Positions 8,147 to 16,561 of a stretch of DNA of 64,000 nt are shown here, piece by piece. Within the stretch, counting starts at the first letter, position 1. Each line of letters begins with the position of its first letter. This DNA comes from an uncultured Sphaerochaeta sp. (lineage in GTDB: Bacteria > Spirochaetota > Spirochaetia > Sphaerochaetales > Sphaerochaetaceae), in contig NZ_OY781062.1 in NCBI RefSeq assembly GCF_963676285.1, positions 310,001 through 374,000 on the forward strand, in the 5' to 3' direction. The notes below the pieces were generated by a model. That model was not told where the DNA came from. It made no database searches and was given only the letters and a program-made list of their open reading frames with translations. Position numbers and translations under genes: made by a program.

Positions 8147-8923
8147 CTACAAGCTCTTCTCTGCACGAACTGCAAGATAGCAGTCATGAATATAACTGTC
8201 GATCATCATGAAGCCTGCAGTATCGGTGTAGATATCCGTTAAATGAAACCCACAGTCCGTAAGCCCTCCAAGCAGGTCTTGCAACGTATGGGAAAATTCA
8301 ATGGTATCATGTTTTCTCATTCGCTTTTCCAACTCCTTTTTTCCAAGGCTTTTCAGGTCAGAGTAGGGGATGGTGTATTTCACTTGGAGGTGGTTTCTCA
8401 AGGCTTTCTTTTCGTCAAAGAGATAGAGCACTGGGTTGGTGATGCTGGTAAGCAGTCGCCCACCTTTCTTCAGGATCCTGTAGCAGTGTTGATACATGCT
8501 GTGAACCTCATCAATGAAACATGTGGAGGTTGGGTTGTATATCAGGTCAAACGTGGAGTCTGCAAAACATGAGAGATCACGCATATCTCCCTTGACGAAT
8601 TCCATATCCAGTTGGAGTCGCTCTGCATAGGAGGCATCCTGTGCAAGTTGTTTTTCGGAAATATCATACAGGGTTACCTCTGCACCAGCGAGGGCAAGGA
8701 GAACCGCTTGTTGTCCACCACCACAGGCAAGGGCAAGGATCTTTTTCCCTTTAATATCACTGACCCAGGAAGGAGGGACCTGCTTGAATGGAGAGAGAAC
8801 CATATCCAGCTCCCCTCTGCGTGCTTTCTCTATCTGTTCTTCAGTGCAACCATCTGTCCAGATGGTGTGTTTTTCAACTTCACTATCCCAGGCTCGGGCA
8901 TTGTGCTCAACATATGTATCCAT
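8147..8923 (-). CDS. Class I SAM-dependent methyltransferase
   Basis: A 258-residue protein with motif I ILALACGGGQQAVLLALAGAEVTLYD (SAM glycine loop and acidic ribose-binding residue), then VKGDMRDLSCFADSTFDLIYNPTS and a YRILKKGGRLL post-motif. This is the methyltransferase type 11 arrangement. The N-terminal YVEHNARAWD is typical of small-molecule methyltransferases of this group. The substrate cannot be inferred. Confidence 0.88.
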   Translation of the reverse strand: MDTYVEHNARAWDSEVEKHTIWTDGCTEEQIEKARRGELDMVLSPFKQVPPSWVSDIKGKKILALACGGGQQAVLLALAGAEVTLYDISEKQLAQDASYAERLQLDMEFVKGDMRDLSCFADSTFDLIYNPTSTCFIDEVHSMYQHCYRILKKGGRLLTSITNPVLYLFDEKKALRNHLQVKYTIPYSDLKSLGKKELEKRMRKHDTIEFSHTLQDLLGGLTDCGFHLTDIYTDTAGFMMIDSYIHDCYLAVRAEKSL

Positions 8924-8979
8924 GTGTGGACAGTACCATGGAAGGGAATAGTTTGCAATGCGCTAAAATACAACTGTTT

Positions 8980-9495
8980 TTATTGTATTGTTTTAGAAAT
9001 GAGAGGAGTATAGGTAAGAACTCCTTGTACGCGATGTGACTGCATAAGGGTAATACTCTTTGCCTTACTGGAAAAGAGAGGCATATCGGGAAGTTCTTTA
9101 AAGCGGGCTCTTCGAAAGAGTGTAATGTGTGCTTTGAAACGGGTGTCCTTGAAAACCACATGGTATTCTTGCAACAGGGCAATAAGGGTCTTCTGTAATT
9201 GAAACAATCCTGTATGATGGGCTATCCCACTGTAGATGATGTCACCTCCCTGTTTGGGGAATGTTCCTAGATGATTGAATATAACTTCAATCTCTCTTTT
9301 TGGCATTGCCTCAAGGATGTCACCAAGCAAAGGAAGGATCTTCTCATCCTGCTCTCCGAGAAAGGCAAGGGTGAGATGGAGATTTACTTTGCTCGTTGGA
9401 TTTCCTTTAGATAGATAAGGAGCAATGGTGTTCTGGATGGATGTAAGCTGCTGCAAGGTGTTCTCTGGAAAAAGCAGTGCATAGAAGAGTCTCAT
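8980..9495 (-). CDS. thpR: RNA 2',3'-cyclic phosphodiesterase (LigT/ThpR family)
   Basis: A 171-residue protein of the 2H phosphoesterase superfamily. Both signature HxT motifs are present: HLTLAFLGE near residue 40 and HITLFRR near residue 125. The N-terminal RLFYALLFPE is also typical. The family opens 2',3'-cyclic phosphates on RNA ends. It starts 73 bp from the divergent GH4 gene. Confidence 0.92.
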   Translation of the reverse strand: MRLFYALLFPENTLQQLTSIQNTIAPYLSKGNPTSKVNLHLTLAFLGEQDEKILPLLGDILEAMPKREIEVIFNHLGTFPKQGGDIIYSGIAHHTGLFQLQKTLIALLQEYHVVFKDTRFKAHITLFRRARFKELPDMPLFSSKAKSITLMQSHRVQGVLTYTPLISKTIQ

Positions 9496-9523
9496 GGAGA
9501 GAGTATACTATGAAACAAAGTCT

Positions 9524-9551
9524 TTGTAGCCAGAAAAAAGCATAGTATAGT
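9524..9551 (+). promoter_or_regulatory. Promoter of the GH4 gene
   Basis: TTGTAG (9524-9529) and TATAGT (9546-9551) are separated by 16 bp. They are followed by GGGAGGAG ahead of the ATG at 9569. The element lies in the 73-bp divergent gap with thpR. Confidence 0.55.
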
Positions 9552-9568
9552 GTTGGGAGGAGAAAATC

Positions 9569-10927
9569 ATGAAGATAGTTCTTATTGGGGCAGGCAGTGC
9601 ACAGTTTGGGCTTGGTACCCTTGGCGATATTATGCTAAGCAAAACATTGGTGGGAAGTACCATCAGTCTGGTTGATATCAATGAACAAGCATTGCAAAAA
9701 GTGTATGGCAAGGCCACAGCATTTGTCGAAGAGAATAATCTTCTTTTTACCATTGAGGCAACCACTGACCGCAAGAAAGCACTGCAGGGTTGTGATGTAG
9801 TGGTCATTTCCATCGAAGTGGGAAATCGTTTTCCGCTCTGGGATGAGGATTGGACGATCGCCCAACAGTACGGTATTGCCCAGGTATATGGGGAGAACGG
9901 TGGACCTGGAGGAGTATTCCATTCGCTGAGGATTATTCCTGTCATCATGGAAATCTGTGAAGATGTTATCTCTCTTTGTCCAGATGCCTGGATTTTCAAC
10001 TATTCCAACCCCATGACCGCCATTGTAACGACTGTGCTCAGGAAGTACCCATCACTCAAATTCGTGGGAATTTGCCATGAGATTGCATCACTGGAACGGT
10101 ATCTCCCATCAATTCTAGAGACTCCATTCTCCAATCTGCAAACACGGAGTGCTGGATTGAATCATTTCAGCGTGCTACTGGAAGCGTACTACCGGGACAG
10201 CGGCAAGGATGCCTACCCAGATATTCTGAACAGAGCTCCTGCCTTCTTTGAAAAGGAACCAGGCTACTCCGATATTCTCTCCTACATGCAACAACATGGA
10301 GAGGCGTTCATCACAGAGGGATCCACCCATCGTCCACTACCAGAGGGAACAAGAAGCAAGAAGCCCTGGGCGGATAGGACCCTGTTCAAGGAAATTCTTG
10401 ATCATTACCACTTGTTGCCCATCACCGTTGACAGTCATTTTGGGGAGTATATCAGTTGGGCACAAGAGGTTGTTGACCATAAGGGGATAAAGGATTTTTA
10501 TTTCTTATATCAAAAGATGCTATCGCGTTTGGAACCAAAGATTGAACTGAAAGTAACCGAACGTCTGGTCTATATTCTTGAAGGCATTGAAGAGAACAGC
10601 GGATATGAGGAACTGGCTGTAAACATACTGAATAATGGATTGATTAAAGATCTTCCTCCTTGGATTGCTGTGGAGGTCCCTGCAAAAGTATACAGCAAGG
10701 GAATGAAAGGTGTTGCTTTTGACAATTTCCCCAAAGGGTTCGCCGCCCTCCTGAGAAACTACTGTGGTGTGTATGACCTGACAGCTGAGGCTGTGCTGCA
10801 AGGAAAGAAGGAGTATGTAATCCAAGCCTTGCTGGCCAATCCAGTGGTACATACCATGAGAAATATTCCAGAGTTAGTTGAGGTGATGATAGAGCGCCAG
10901 CGTAGGTGGCTGGGGTATTTGCGTTGA
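9569..10927 (+). CDS. GH4 family glycosidase (alpha-glucosidase/alpha-galactosidase type)
   Basis: A 452-residue NAD- and metal-dependent glycosidase of family GH4. The N-terminal Rossmann loop (IGAGSAQFGLG), the NYSNPMTA segment, the GICHEI metal motif and the GLNHFS motif follow in the family order. In GH4 a CHE-type motif goes with non-phosphorylated alpha-glucosides, whereas phospho-glucosidases have CNxP. This suggests an alpha-glucosidase-like enzyme; the exact sugar is uncertain. It is monocistronic, with its own promoter and a hairpin at 10935-10963. Confidence 0.9.
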   Translation: MKIVLIGAGSAQFGLGTLGDIMLSKTLVGSTISLVDINEQALQKVYGKATAFVEENNLLFTIEATTDRKKALQGCDVVVISIEVGNRFPLWDEDWTIAQQYGIAQVYGENGGPGGVFHSLRIIPVIMEICEDVISLCPDAWIFNYSNPMTAIVTTVLRKYPSLKFVGICHEIASLERYLPSILETPFSNLQTRSAGLNHFSVLLEAYYRDSGKDAYPDILNRAPAFFEKEPGYSDILSYMQQHGEAFITEGSTHRPLPEGTRSKKPWADRTLFKEILDHYHLLPITVDSHFGEYISWAQEVVDHKGIKDFYFLYQKMLSRLEPKIELKVTERLVYILEGIEENSGYEELAVNILNNGLIKDLPPWIAVEVPAKVYSKGMKGVAFDNFPKGFAALLRNYCGVYDLTAEAVLQGKKEYVIQALLANPVVHTMRNIPELVEVMIERQRRWLGYLR

Positions 10928-10934
10928 AATAACA

Positions 10935-10963
10935 AGACCTCCCTGGTAATTCCAAGGAGGTCT
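10935..10963. terminator. Hairpin between GH4 gene and tRNA-Met
   Basis: AGACCTCC pairs with GGAGGTCT, then after one mismatch TGG pairs with CCA around a 5-nt loop. It lies 8 bp after the GH4 stop and 4 bp from the 3' end of the convergent tRNA gene. It can therefore serve both transcripts. No long T-run follows on either strand. Confidence 0.6.
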
Positions 10964-10966
10964 GTA

Positions 10967-11039
10967 TAGCGGCAAAGGGACTCGGACCCCTGACCGAACG
11001 GATATGAGCCGTTTGCTCTACCAACTGAGCTATGCCGCC
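10967..11039 (-). tRNA. tRNA-Met (anticodon CAT, elongator type)
   Basis: The reverse complement folds into a complete 73-nt cloverleaf. It has acceptor GGCGGCA/TGCCGCT, D-stem GCTC/GAGC, anticodon stem AACGG/CCGTT with loop CTCATAT, and T-stem AGGGG/CCCTT. Elongator tRNA-Met is preferred over tRNA-Ile2 or initiator tRNA because the acceptor, with its G1-U72 wobble, resembles the Bacillus elongator tRNA-Met. CCA is not encoded. Position 55 in the T-loop (TCCGAGT) is C instead of the usual T, which is unusual. Confidence 0.88.
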
Positions 11040-11053
11040 GTAACAACTCCCAC

Positions 11054-11083
11054 ACTATAGCCAATGCCCAAACAGTTAGTCAA
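11054..11083 (-). promoter_or_regulatory. Promoter of tRNA-Met
   Basis: On the minus strand TTGACT (11078-11083) and TATAGT (11054-11059) are separated by 18 bp. They end 15 bp upstream of the first tRNA base. Near-consensus elements at this distance suit a stable-RNA promoter. Confidence 0.7.
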
Positions 11084-11122
11084 GAGGGTTTTTGTCACTT
11101 TTTGGTTGGGGAAAACCATGAT

Positions 11123-11344
11123 ATGCTTAAGTTCATGGAAAAGAAACGATATGTATGTCCAAAATGTGGCGGCACTCACTATGAGAGCGACCGGTTCCAG
11201 GCAACGGGTGGCAATTTTGCCAAGATTTTCGATGTCCAAAACAAACGGTTCATCACCGTAACTTGTACCAATTGTGGGTACACTGAATTGTTCAAACAAA
11301 ATGAACAGACAGGATGGAATATTTTGGACTTCTTCTTGAATTAG
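11123..11344 (+). CDS. Small zinc-ribbon nucleic-acid-binding protein (DUF2082-like)
   Basis: A protein of about 73 residues with two CxxC knuckles: YVCPKCGGTHYE at the start and VTCTNCGYTELF near the end. Between them lies FQATGGNFAKIFDVQNKRF. This is the pattern of the zinc-ribbon family DUF2082. The function is unknown; nucleic-acid binding is presumed from the ribbon. The start is uncertain: ATG at 11123 has GGGGAA nine bases upstream, and ATG at 11135 (MEKKRY) is also possible. Confidence 0.82.
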   Translation: MLKFMEKKRYVCPKCGGTHYESDRFQATGGNFAKIFDVQNKRFITVTCTNCGYTELFKQNEQTGWNILDFFLN

Positions 11345-11355
11345 CAGGAGGTGCT

Positions 11356-12195
11356 ATGCAGACAGTTACGTTGAACAATAATCTTGAGATCCCGCAACTT
11401 GGATTTGGCACTTGGCAGATCCCTGAAGGAAAAGCAGCATATGAGAGTGTTCGCTACGCACTCGAGGTAGGATATCGCCATATAGATACAGCAGCTGCCT
11501 ATGGCAATGAGGAAAGTGTTGGACGCGCGATACGTGAGAGCGGGCTTGAGCGGGAAGAGATTTTCCTAACCACCAAGCTACACAACAATGACCATGGCTA
11601 TGAACAGACAAGGGAAGCATTCCTGGAAAGCTTAAGAAAACTGGATACTGACTATGTTGACCTGTATCTGATCCATTGGCCCAATCCCATTGCATCACGC
11701 TCGCATTGGCAGGATGCCAATAGAGGGAGTTGGAAGGCAATGGAGGAGTTTGTAAGGCAAGGTCTGATCAAGAGCATCGGTATCAGCAACTTCCGTGAAC
11801 ATCATATTGAATCATTGCTCGAGAGGGCTGAGATCAAACCGCAGGTCAATCAGATCCGTCTCTATGCTGGTGAACAACAGCACAAGTTGGTGCAATATTG
11901 CAAGGACAAGGGAATGGTACTGGAAGCTTACAGCCCATTAGGCACTGGTGGACTGCTCAGTAGTCCCCTGATCAAGAGCATTGCTGAAGAGGTAGGGAAG
12001 AGTCCCGCTCAGGTATGTCTTCGTTATGATGTCCAGAGAGGACATGTAGTGCTTCCCAAATCAGTTACACCTTCCTCTATACTCCAGAACAAGGATATCT
12101 TTGATTTCACGTTGAATGAAGAACAAATGGCAAGGCTCGATAAAATGGAGAATATCTGTGGACCAACACAGAACCCGGATGAAACCTCCTTCTAA
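11356..12195 (+). CDS. Aldo/keto reductase
   Basis: A 279-residue (beta/alpha)8 NADPH-dependent reductase of the AKR5-like group. The catalytic tetrad is visible: D and Y in DTAAAYGNE, K in LTTKLH and H in LIHWP. The cofactor-binding PKSVTPS follows near the C-terminus. The ATG at 11356 is chosen because GGAGGTGCT directly precedes it, 11 nt after the zinc-ribbon stop. Such enzymes reduce a range of aldehydes, including methylglyoxal and 2,5-diketogluconate; the substrate here is open. Confidence 0.94.
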   Translation: MQTVTLNNNLEIPQLGFGTWQIPEGKAAYESVRYALEVGYRHIDTAAAYGNEESVGRAIRESGLEREEIFLTTKLHNNDHGYEQTREAFLESLRKLDTDYVDLYLIHWPNPIASRSHWQDANRGSWKAMEEFVRQGLIKSIGISNFREHHIESLLERAEIKPQVNQIRLYAGEQQHKLVQYCKDKGMVLEAYSPLGTGGLLSSPLIKSIAEEVGKSPAQVCLRYDVQRGHVVLPKSVTPSSILQNKDIFDFTLNEEQMARLDKMENICGPTQNPDETSF

Positions 12196-12236
12196 AACCT
12201 CTTGCTTTCCTGCATTCGTATGAGTACTCTTGTAAC

Positions 12237-13013
12237 ATGACTGGATTCTTCATAAAAAAAGCGTTTTTCGACGGCTGGGACAACCTCATTTCAATGGTTG
12301 TCCACAACCTTGGGTTCCTCTTGATCTTGCTTGCCTTCATGGGAAGCATGAGCCTTATGGAAATGAATGGATTGCTATCCGTAGTTGCCATGATTCTTTC
12401 AGTAGGCCTGTTTGCCTTCTTCACAGCAGGCACTTCAGCCTCTACCTGGGCATATGCAAAATATGAACGGCCTGGCTGGGAAGGATTCAAGCATGGCATC
12501 AGGGACTCATGGAGACATAGCCTTTTTTACTGGCTGCTTTCCGTGCTTGATGTTTCACTTATCCTGTTTGTTATTCCCTTTTACCTGAGTTATGGCAATG
12601 CGGTAGGCACTCTGCTCAGTGTGATCCTTTTCTGGTTATTCATGGGGTTGAGCTTCGCTCTTCTGTATTACTGGGCACTGTTTCGTTCGATGCCTGGTGA
12701 CCGTCCGATCAAGACACTGAAAAAGAGCTTTCTCATTGTATTTGACAATCTCTTCTTTACCTTGTTCTTTGCTGTGTACCAGATAGTGAATTTTGTATTA
12801 TCAGCACTTCTTGCAGGCCTTGCCCCTGGAGTGACCGGTATGTTGCTTGCCAGCAGTGATGCCGTCAAACTGATGATGTATAAGTATGACTATCTTGAAG
12901 AGGAACCGGAAGCTGACAGGAAGCATATCCCTTGGGATGAACTGCTTTATGAAGAACGCGAGAGCGTTGGACACCGTTCCTTGAAGAATATGATTTTCCC
13001 CTGGAAGGACTGA
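12237..13013 (+). CDS. Polytopic membrane protein of unknown function
   Basis: A 258-residue protein with about five or six hydrophobic segments, for example around residues 20-42, 45-65, 95-120, 125-150 and 175-200. The hydrophilic C-terminal tail is rich in acidic residues. The domain order resembles YesL/DUF-type integral membrane proteins, but I cannot place it in a named family. Its stop is directly followed by the start of the CYTH gene (TGATATG), so the two are translationally close. Confidence 0.72.
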   Translation: MTGFFIKKAFFDGWDNLISMVVHNLGFLLILLAFMGSMSLMEMNGLLSVVAMILSVGLFAFFTAGTSASTWAYAKYERPGWEGFKHGIRDSWRHSLFYWLLSVLDVSLILFVIPFYLSYGNAVGTLLSVILFWLFMGLSFALLYYWALFRSMPGDRPIKTLKKSFLIVFDNLFFTLFFAVYQIVNFVLSALLAGLAPGVTGMLLASSDAVKLMMYKYDYLEEEPEADRKHIPWDELLYEERESVGHRSLKNMIFPWKD

Positions 13014-13014
13014 T

Positions 13015-13590
13015 ATGTCCTATGAAGTTGAACTGAAAGCCCATGTAGATGATCCTATCACGCTCAAGCATGACATCGAGCAGCAGCCTGGCATTGGAGA
13101 GGTGTGTTGTGAAGAGAAAGATGATATCTACTATGCCTTGGCGGGACAGGAGCCTCTTTTCCGTCTACGGATGGAACGCTTCGGGCCTTCTTTTCAGAAT
13201 CTATCAGGGAATGTACGGTTTACAAGAAAATACAAAAGCCTGAAGGATGGGATTGAGGTCAATGAGGAAGTTGAGTTTCTCTCATCCTCCGACCAAGCAG
13301 AGTACGCCCATGCCTTTTTTCTCAGTCTTGGATATGAGGTGTATATCAGGAAGACCAAGCGGGGATACTCCTACGATTGGGCTTTTGATGAGACGCTCTC
13401 TCCCCTTCATATAGAACTGGTGGAGATTGCCTCTCTTGGCTGGTTCTTGGAGATGGAATTTGTGTTGGAAACAGCAGAACGGGTCCCGTATGCCAGGACC
13501 CGTCTACTAGAAGTACTCTCATTGTTGGGCGTTCCCCAAGAACGTATCGAGGAACGCTATTACATGCATCTACTCAAGGATTTTTCGTAG
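13015..13590 (+). CDS. CYTH-domain protein (class IV adenylate cyclase/thiamine-triphosphatase-like)
   Basis: A 191-residue protein that begins with the CYTH signature ExExK (YEVELKAHV). It carries further charged strands (FRLRM, VRFTRKYK, EVNEEVEF, YSYDWAF, HIELVEI) that form the triphosphate tunnel. Members act on triphosphates: class IV adenylate cyclase, thiamine triphosphatase or tripolyphosphatase. Sequence alone does not decide which. It lies 1 nt after the upstream membrane-protein gene. The 3' end overlaps the convergent UPF0303 gene by 17 nt. Confidence 0.88.
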   Translation: MSYEVELKAHVDDPITLKHDIEQQPGIGEVCCEEKDDIYYALAGQEPLFRLRMERFGPSFQNLSGNVRFTRKYKSLKDGIEVNEEVEFLSSSDQAEYAHAFFLSLGYEVYIRKTKRGYSYDWAFDETLSPLHIELVEIASLGWFLEMEFVLETAERVPYARTRLLEVLSLLGVPQERIEERYYMHLLKDFS

Positions 13591-14074
13591 GGTATTGGGG
13601 AACATTTTCTACACCCAGATACCTGCTCATACATCTAACCAGTACATCATGATCCTCAAGGTCGGTTAGGCCGCTTACCATTACAGCCCCTACCAATCCA
13701 GCTGATCGGACAACAATGGGGAATCCTCCACCACAATCCACAAACCTGGTTGGATCCAAGCCACGTTCAATCAACGTTTTACCTCGTTTCTTCAGGAATA
13801 ACGAGTATGCCAACGTACTGGTTTCAAAGTGCTGGACCGTATTGAACTTTCGGTCGATCCAATCCTGAGATCCACGATTAGAACCTTCAGCGGTAAAATG
13901 AAACAGTGTCTTGCCACTCATTGTCCTGATGCATATGGCGATGGGAATCTCTTTGCCCAAAGCTTCCTCGGCAAAGATCTTTCCCAGTTCCCATGCATCA
14001 CGGTTTGAGAAATGATCGAACTGCAGCAGTTCTTCCTGGCTTTCTACCAGTGCAATCTGTTGTGAAAGTTCCAT
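13574..14074 (-). CDS. UPF0303/GlcG-HbpS-like protein
   Basis: A 166-residue protein of the UPF0303 (YBR137W-like) family. The region from IAICIRTMSGKTLFHF through GSNRGSQDWIDRKFNTV, then FVDCGGGFPIVV and GAVMVSGL, follows the family pattern. These proteins have the HbpS/GlcG fold and are sometimes annotated as heme-degrading. The true role is not established. The ATG at 14074 is preferred because GGGAG lies 9 nt upstream and the start then falls just after the stop of the oxidoreductase gene. Confidence 0.85.
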   Translation of the reverse strand: MELSQQIALVESQEELLQFDHFSNRDAWELGKIFAEEALGKEIPIAICIRTMSGKTLFHFTAEGSNRGSQDWIDRKFNTVQHFETSTLAYSLFLKKRGKTLIERGLDPTRFVDCGGGFPIVVRSAGLVGAVMVSGLTDLEDHDVLVRCMSRYLGVENVPQYPTKNP

Positions 14075-14078
14075 ATGC

Positions 14079-15050
14079 TTATTCTCCCGGGAAGTGTACA
14101 CCCCATTGATTTCTCAGGGTATCCATTACTTCCATTACCTTGATGATTTCACTGTGAGGCATCTGCTTAAGCTCAATTTCGCCCTCCTCAAGTGCCTTCC
14201 TGCATGCTTCAACCTGATGTTCGAACCCTGTGATGTTCTTGAAAGGCTTATAGGTCTCAACCAGGTTGTAATCACGGTCATATACATTGATTCCTTCACA
14301 GTTGTTGATGTTGAGGAACTCAATAAACCCCCTACTGCCGAAGATAGCCCCTCGTCTGTCACTGGTACTCAGCATGGAAGAGTGAAGGATTGCCATCTTG
14401 CCACCCTTGAACGAGAGGGTGATGGAGTTGGACTCATCAACACCGCTGTCAGTCTTGATGCAGGAAGATTCGATTGACTCAATCTCATTGCCAAACACCA
14501 TCATGGCAAAGTTGATAGGGTACACTCCCAGATCGAGAAGAGCACCTCCTGCAAGTTCCGGGTCCATCATTCGTTTCACGCCCTTGATAGGATAGCAGAG
14601 ATTAGCGGTAAGTGAATGTGGTTCGCCGATTACCCTGCGTTCAAGAATCTGTTCAAGGACCAGGCGCATGGGGAGATATCGTGTCCAAATAGCCTCAGCT
14701 ACCAGAAGCTTTTTCTTTTTCCCAAGAGCTATGACTTCCCTGGCTTGCTTTGCATTCATCGTGAAAGCCTTTTCACCAAGTACTGGTTTCCCATGCTCCA
14801 AGGAGAGCATCATATGTTCATAGTGCAAGGAGTGTGGAGTGCAAACATATACCAGATCAACATCTGGGTCACTCAGCATTTCCTCATAGGAACCGTACGC
14901 TTTACGGACATTCCACTTCTTTGCAAAGTCACGAGCTTTCTGTAGGTCTCTGGATGCAACAGCATAGGCTTCCACCTGTTCCATCTCAGCTATCGTTGCA
15001 GCCATCTTGCGGGCGATGTTACCAGCACCCAAGATTCCCATTCTCATCAT
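14079..15050 (-). CDS. Gfo/Idh/MocA family oxidoreductase
   Basis: A 323-residue protein with an N-terminal NAD(P)-binding fold (MGILGAGNIARKM). VDLVYVCTPHSLHYEHM follows, then GEKAFTMNAKQA, where the usual EKP is EKA, and the second domain starts at AGGALLDLGVYP. Members oxidise or reduce sugars, inositols or dihydrodiols. It precedes the UPF0303 gene by only 4 nt. The substrate is unknown. Confidence 0.93.
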   Translation of the reverse strand: MMRMGILGAGNIARKMAATIAEMEQVEAYAVASRDLQKARDFAKKWNVRKAYGSYEEMLSDPDVDLVYVCTPHSLHYEHMMLSLEHGKPVLGEKAFTMNAKQAREVIALGKKKKLLVAEAIWTRYLPMRLVLEQILERRVIGEPHSLTANLCYPIKGVKRMMDPELAGGALLDLGVYPINFAMMVFGNEIESIESSCIKTDSGVDESNSITLSFKGGKMAILHSSMLSTSDRRGAIFGSRGFIEFLNINNCEGINVYDRDYNLVETYKPFKNITGFEHQVEACRKALEEGEIELKQMPHSEIIKVMEVMDTLRNQWGVHFPGE

Positions 15051-15114
15051 ACCGTCCTCCTAATGTACTCAGTATAGAGGCAACCAGTCGGAAAGAAAAG
15101 TGCAATGTATATCT

Positions 15115-15867
15115 CTATAAGAAAGCTCCAAGTGCTGTAGAGAGTGAAAGGACGCCCATCAAGGCAAATGCTGAATTGGTTTTCATACGAGACTCTGGCT
15201 TGAATATCAAGGTTGCGACCGACCAGAGACTGAATAGTATGCAACGAAGAATGGAATCCAGGCTCAGGTCAACTGCCAAGGAAACGAAGGGCAAGAGAGC
15301 GGTAATCGCCAGACTTACCTGCAAGGAGAGATGCGTTCTACCGGAGAGAAAGAGAAAGGCAAGGGCGATCAACACCAATACAAGACTCCTGACCATGGTA
15401 AGGCTAGAGGGCTCCTGTAAATGTGCCCAGAGAAGATTTACCACTGCCAAGGCAAAAATCTTTGCACTCTCCTTGATATACGAGAAGATGAGATGAGCTC
15501 TCTGTTCAGTTGAGAAGAAATGAAAGAGAGCAGAACAGATGAAGCTGATGATAAACAGTGAGTAGGTCAGGACAACCAGCAGACTGACACCCTGTCCCTC
15601 TACCATCTGGTTTATCAGGTAGATGATAATTGCAATACTGGAGAGGGAAGCAACGATATCAACAATTCCGTTGAAGATGCTGTAGGACTTGAAGGCTCCT
15701 TTCGGGTCCTTGGCTTTTGCAAACTTCTCTGCATTGAAAGAGAAGTTGAATGAGGTTCCATTCTTCAAATCCGCCTTGAATGAAACTGAATGCACATGTT
15801 CAGCGTGTTCAGCTATCTCATCAACCCGGTTTTTGAAATCTGTAAAGATCTTATGTACATCATCCAT
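15115..15867 (-). CDS. Polytopic membrane protein, remotely hemolysin III/CREST-like
   Basis: A 250-residue protein. The N-terminal 70 residues are soluble, followed by about seven hydrophobic segments. The segment SFICSALFHFF contains an SxxxH pair like the Ser/His motif in TM2 of the hemolysin III/PAQR/CREST hydrolase family. The C-terminal His motif of that family is not evident, so the resemblance is weak. It starts 3 nt after the acyltransferase stop, so the two are cotranscribed. Confidence 0.7.
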   Translation of the reverse strand: MDDVHKIFTDFKNRVDEIAEHAEHVHSVSFKADLKNGTSFNFSFNAEKFAKAKDPKGAFKSYSIFNGIVDIVASLSSIAIIIYLINQMVEGQGVSLLVVLTYSLFIISFICSALFHFFSTEQRAHLIFSYIKESAKIFALAVVNLLWAHLQEPSSLTMVRSLVLVLIALAFLFLSGRTHLSLQVSLAITALLPFVSLAVDLSLDSILRCILFSLWSVATLIFKPESRMKTNSAFALMGVLSLSTALGAFL

Positions 15868-15870
15868 ATT

Positions 15871-16542
15871 TCAACTCCAGAACTTATCTGTCTTGATCTC
15901 GACAATCAAAGAATCAATGGTTTTCCTGAGTTCCCTCAGGATCATCTCTCGTGCTGCGACTCTATCAACCTTGGCTACTTCCAAGGCCTCAGGGAACTCC
16001 ATTACCTTCCCAATATTAGCATAGTAGTTCCTACTTACGACTCGCATTTCTCGCCTTGCCGTTTTGCTGATCTTGTTCCTTACTCTTCTTCTTGGGGCGA
16101 TCAAGCCAATAGGGACAATAGGAACAGGGTGGGAGAGGTACATCTCAGCAATTCCCTGCTTGAATGGCATCATTTCCTCCTGGGTGTTCAAACCCCCTTC
16201 AGGAAAGATATATATGCTATCCCCTTTCTTGAGGTAAGAGACTGCCTGGTCAACAACATGTCTGCGGTCTTCCTTAGTTAGGGCTTTGATTTGTTCCGTC
16301 CAACCAAGAAACGATCCAATGACAGGAATACCGAAGGCAGGGCCAATGACCATATGCAATGGTTCATCAGTGAGGGTAGTGACAAAATGCACATCACTGG
16401 AACTGAAATGGTTGGAACAGAATATTTTGGGTCCTTTGGGCAAAGCTTCTTCCTGCCAGGTAAAGAAGTCATAATTGAGAGCCAGACCGACCTTGACGAC
16501 GGTACGGTAAATTCGATGTAGGAACAGGCTCAGAGGTTTCAT
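15871..16542 (-). CDS. plsC: 1-acyl-sn-glycerol-3-phosphate acyltransferase (PlsC family)
   Basis: A 223-residue membrane-associated acyltransferase. The catalytic HX4D motif is NHFSSSD, and the substrate-binding FPEGG box is at about residues 114-118, followed by FKQGIAEM. It makes phosphatidic acid from lysophosphatidic acid, or acts on a related acceptor. It lies 19 nt downstream of the BtuD-like gene and so may be included in the riboswitch-controlled transcript. Confidence 0.9.
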   Translation of the reverse strand: MKPLSLFLHRIYRTVVKVGLALNYDFFTWQEEALPKGPKIFCSNHFSSSDVHFVTTLTDEPLHMVIGPAFGIPVIGSFLGWTEQIKALTKEDRRHVVDQAVSYLKKGDSIYIFPEGGLNTQEEMMPFKQGIAEMYLSHPVPIVPIGLIAPRRRVRNKISKTARREMRVVSRNYYANIGKVMEFPEALEVAKVDRVAAREMILRELRKTIDSLIVEIKTDKFWS

Positions 16543-16561
16543 GCATCCATTTTCCTAAATG

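Noticed and set aside
14834..15496. A 220-codon plus-strand frame
   Set aside because: It is antisense to the oxidoreductase and membrane-protein genes and its translation is low-complexity and basic, with no family features.
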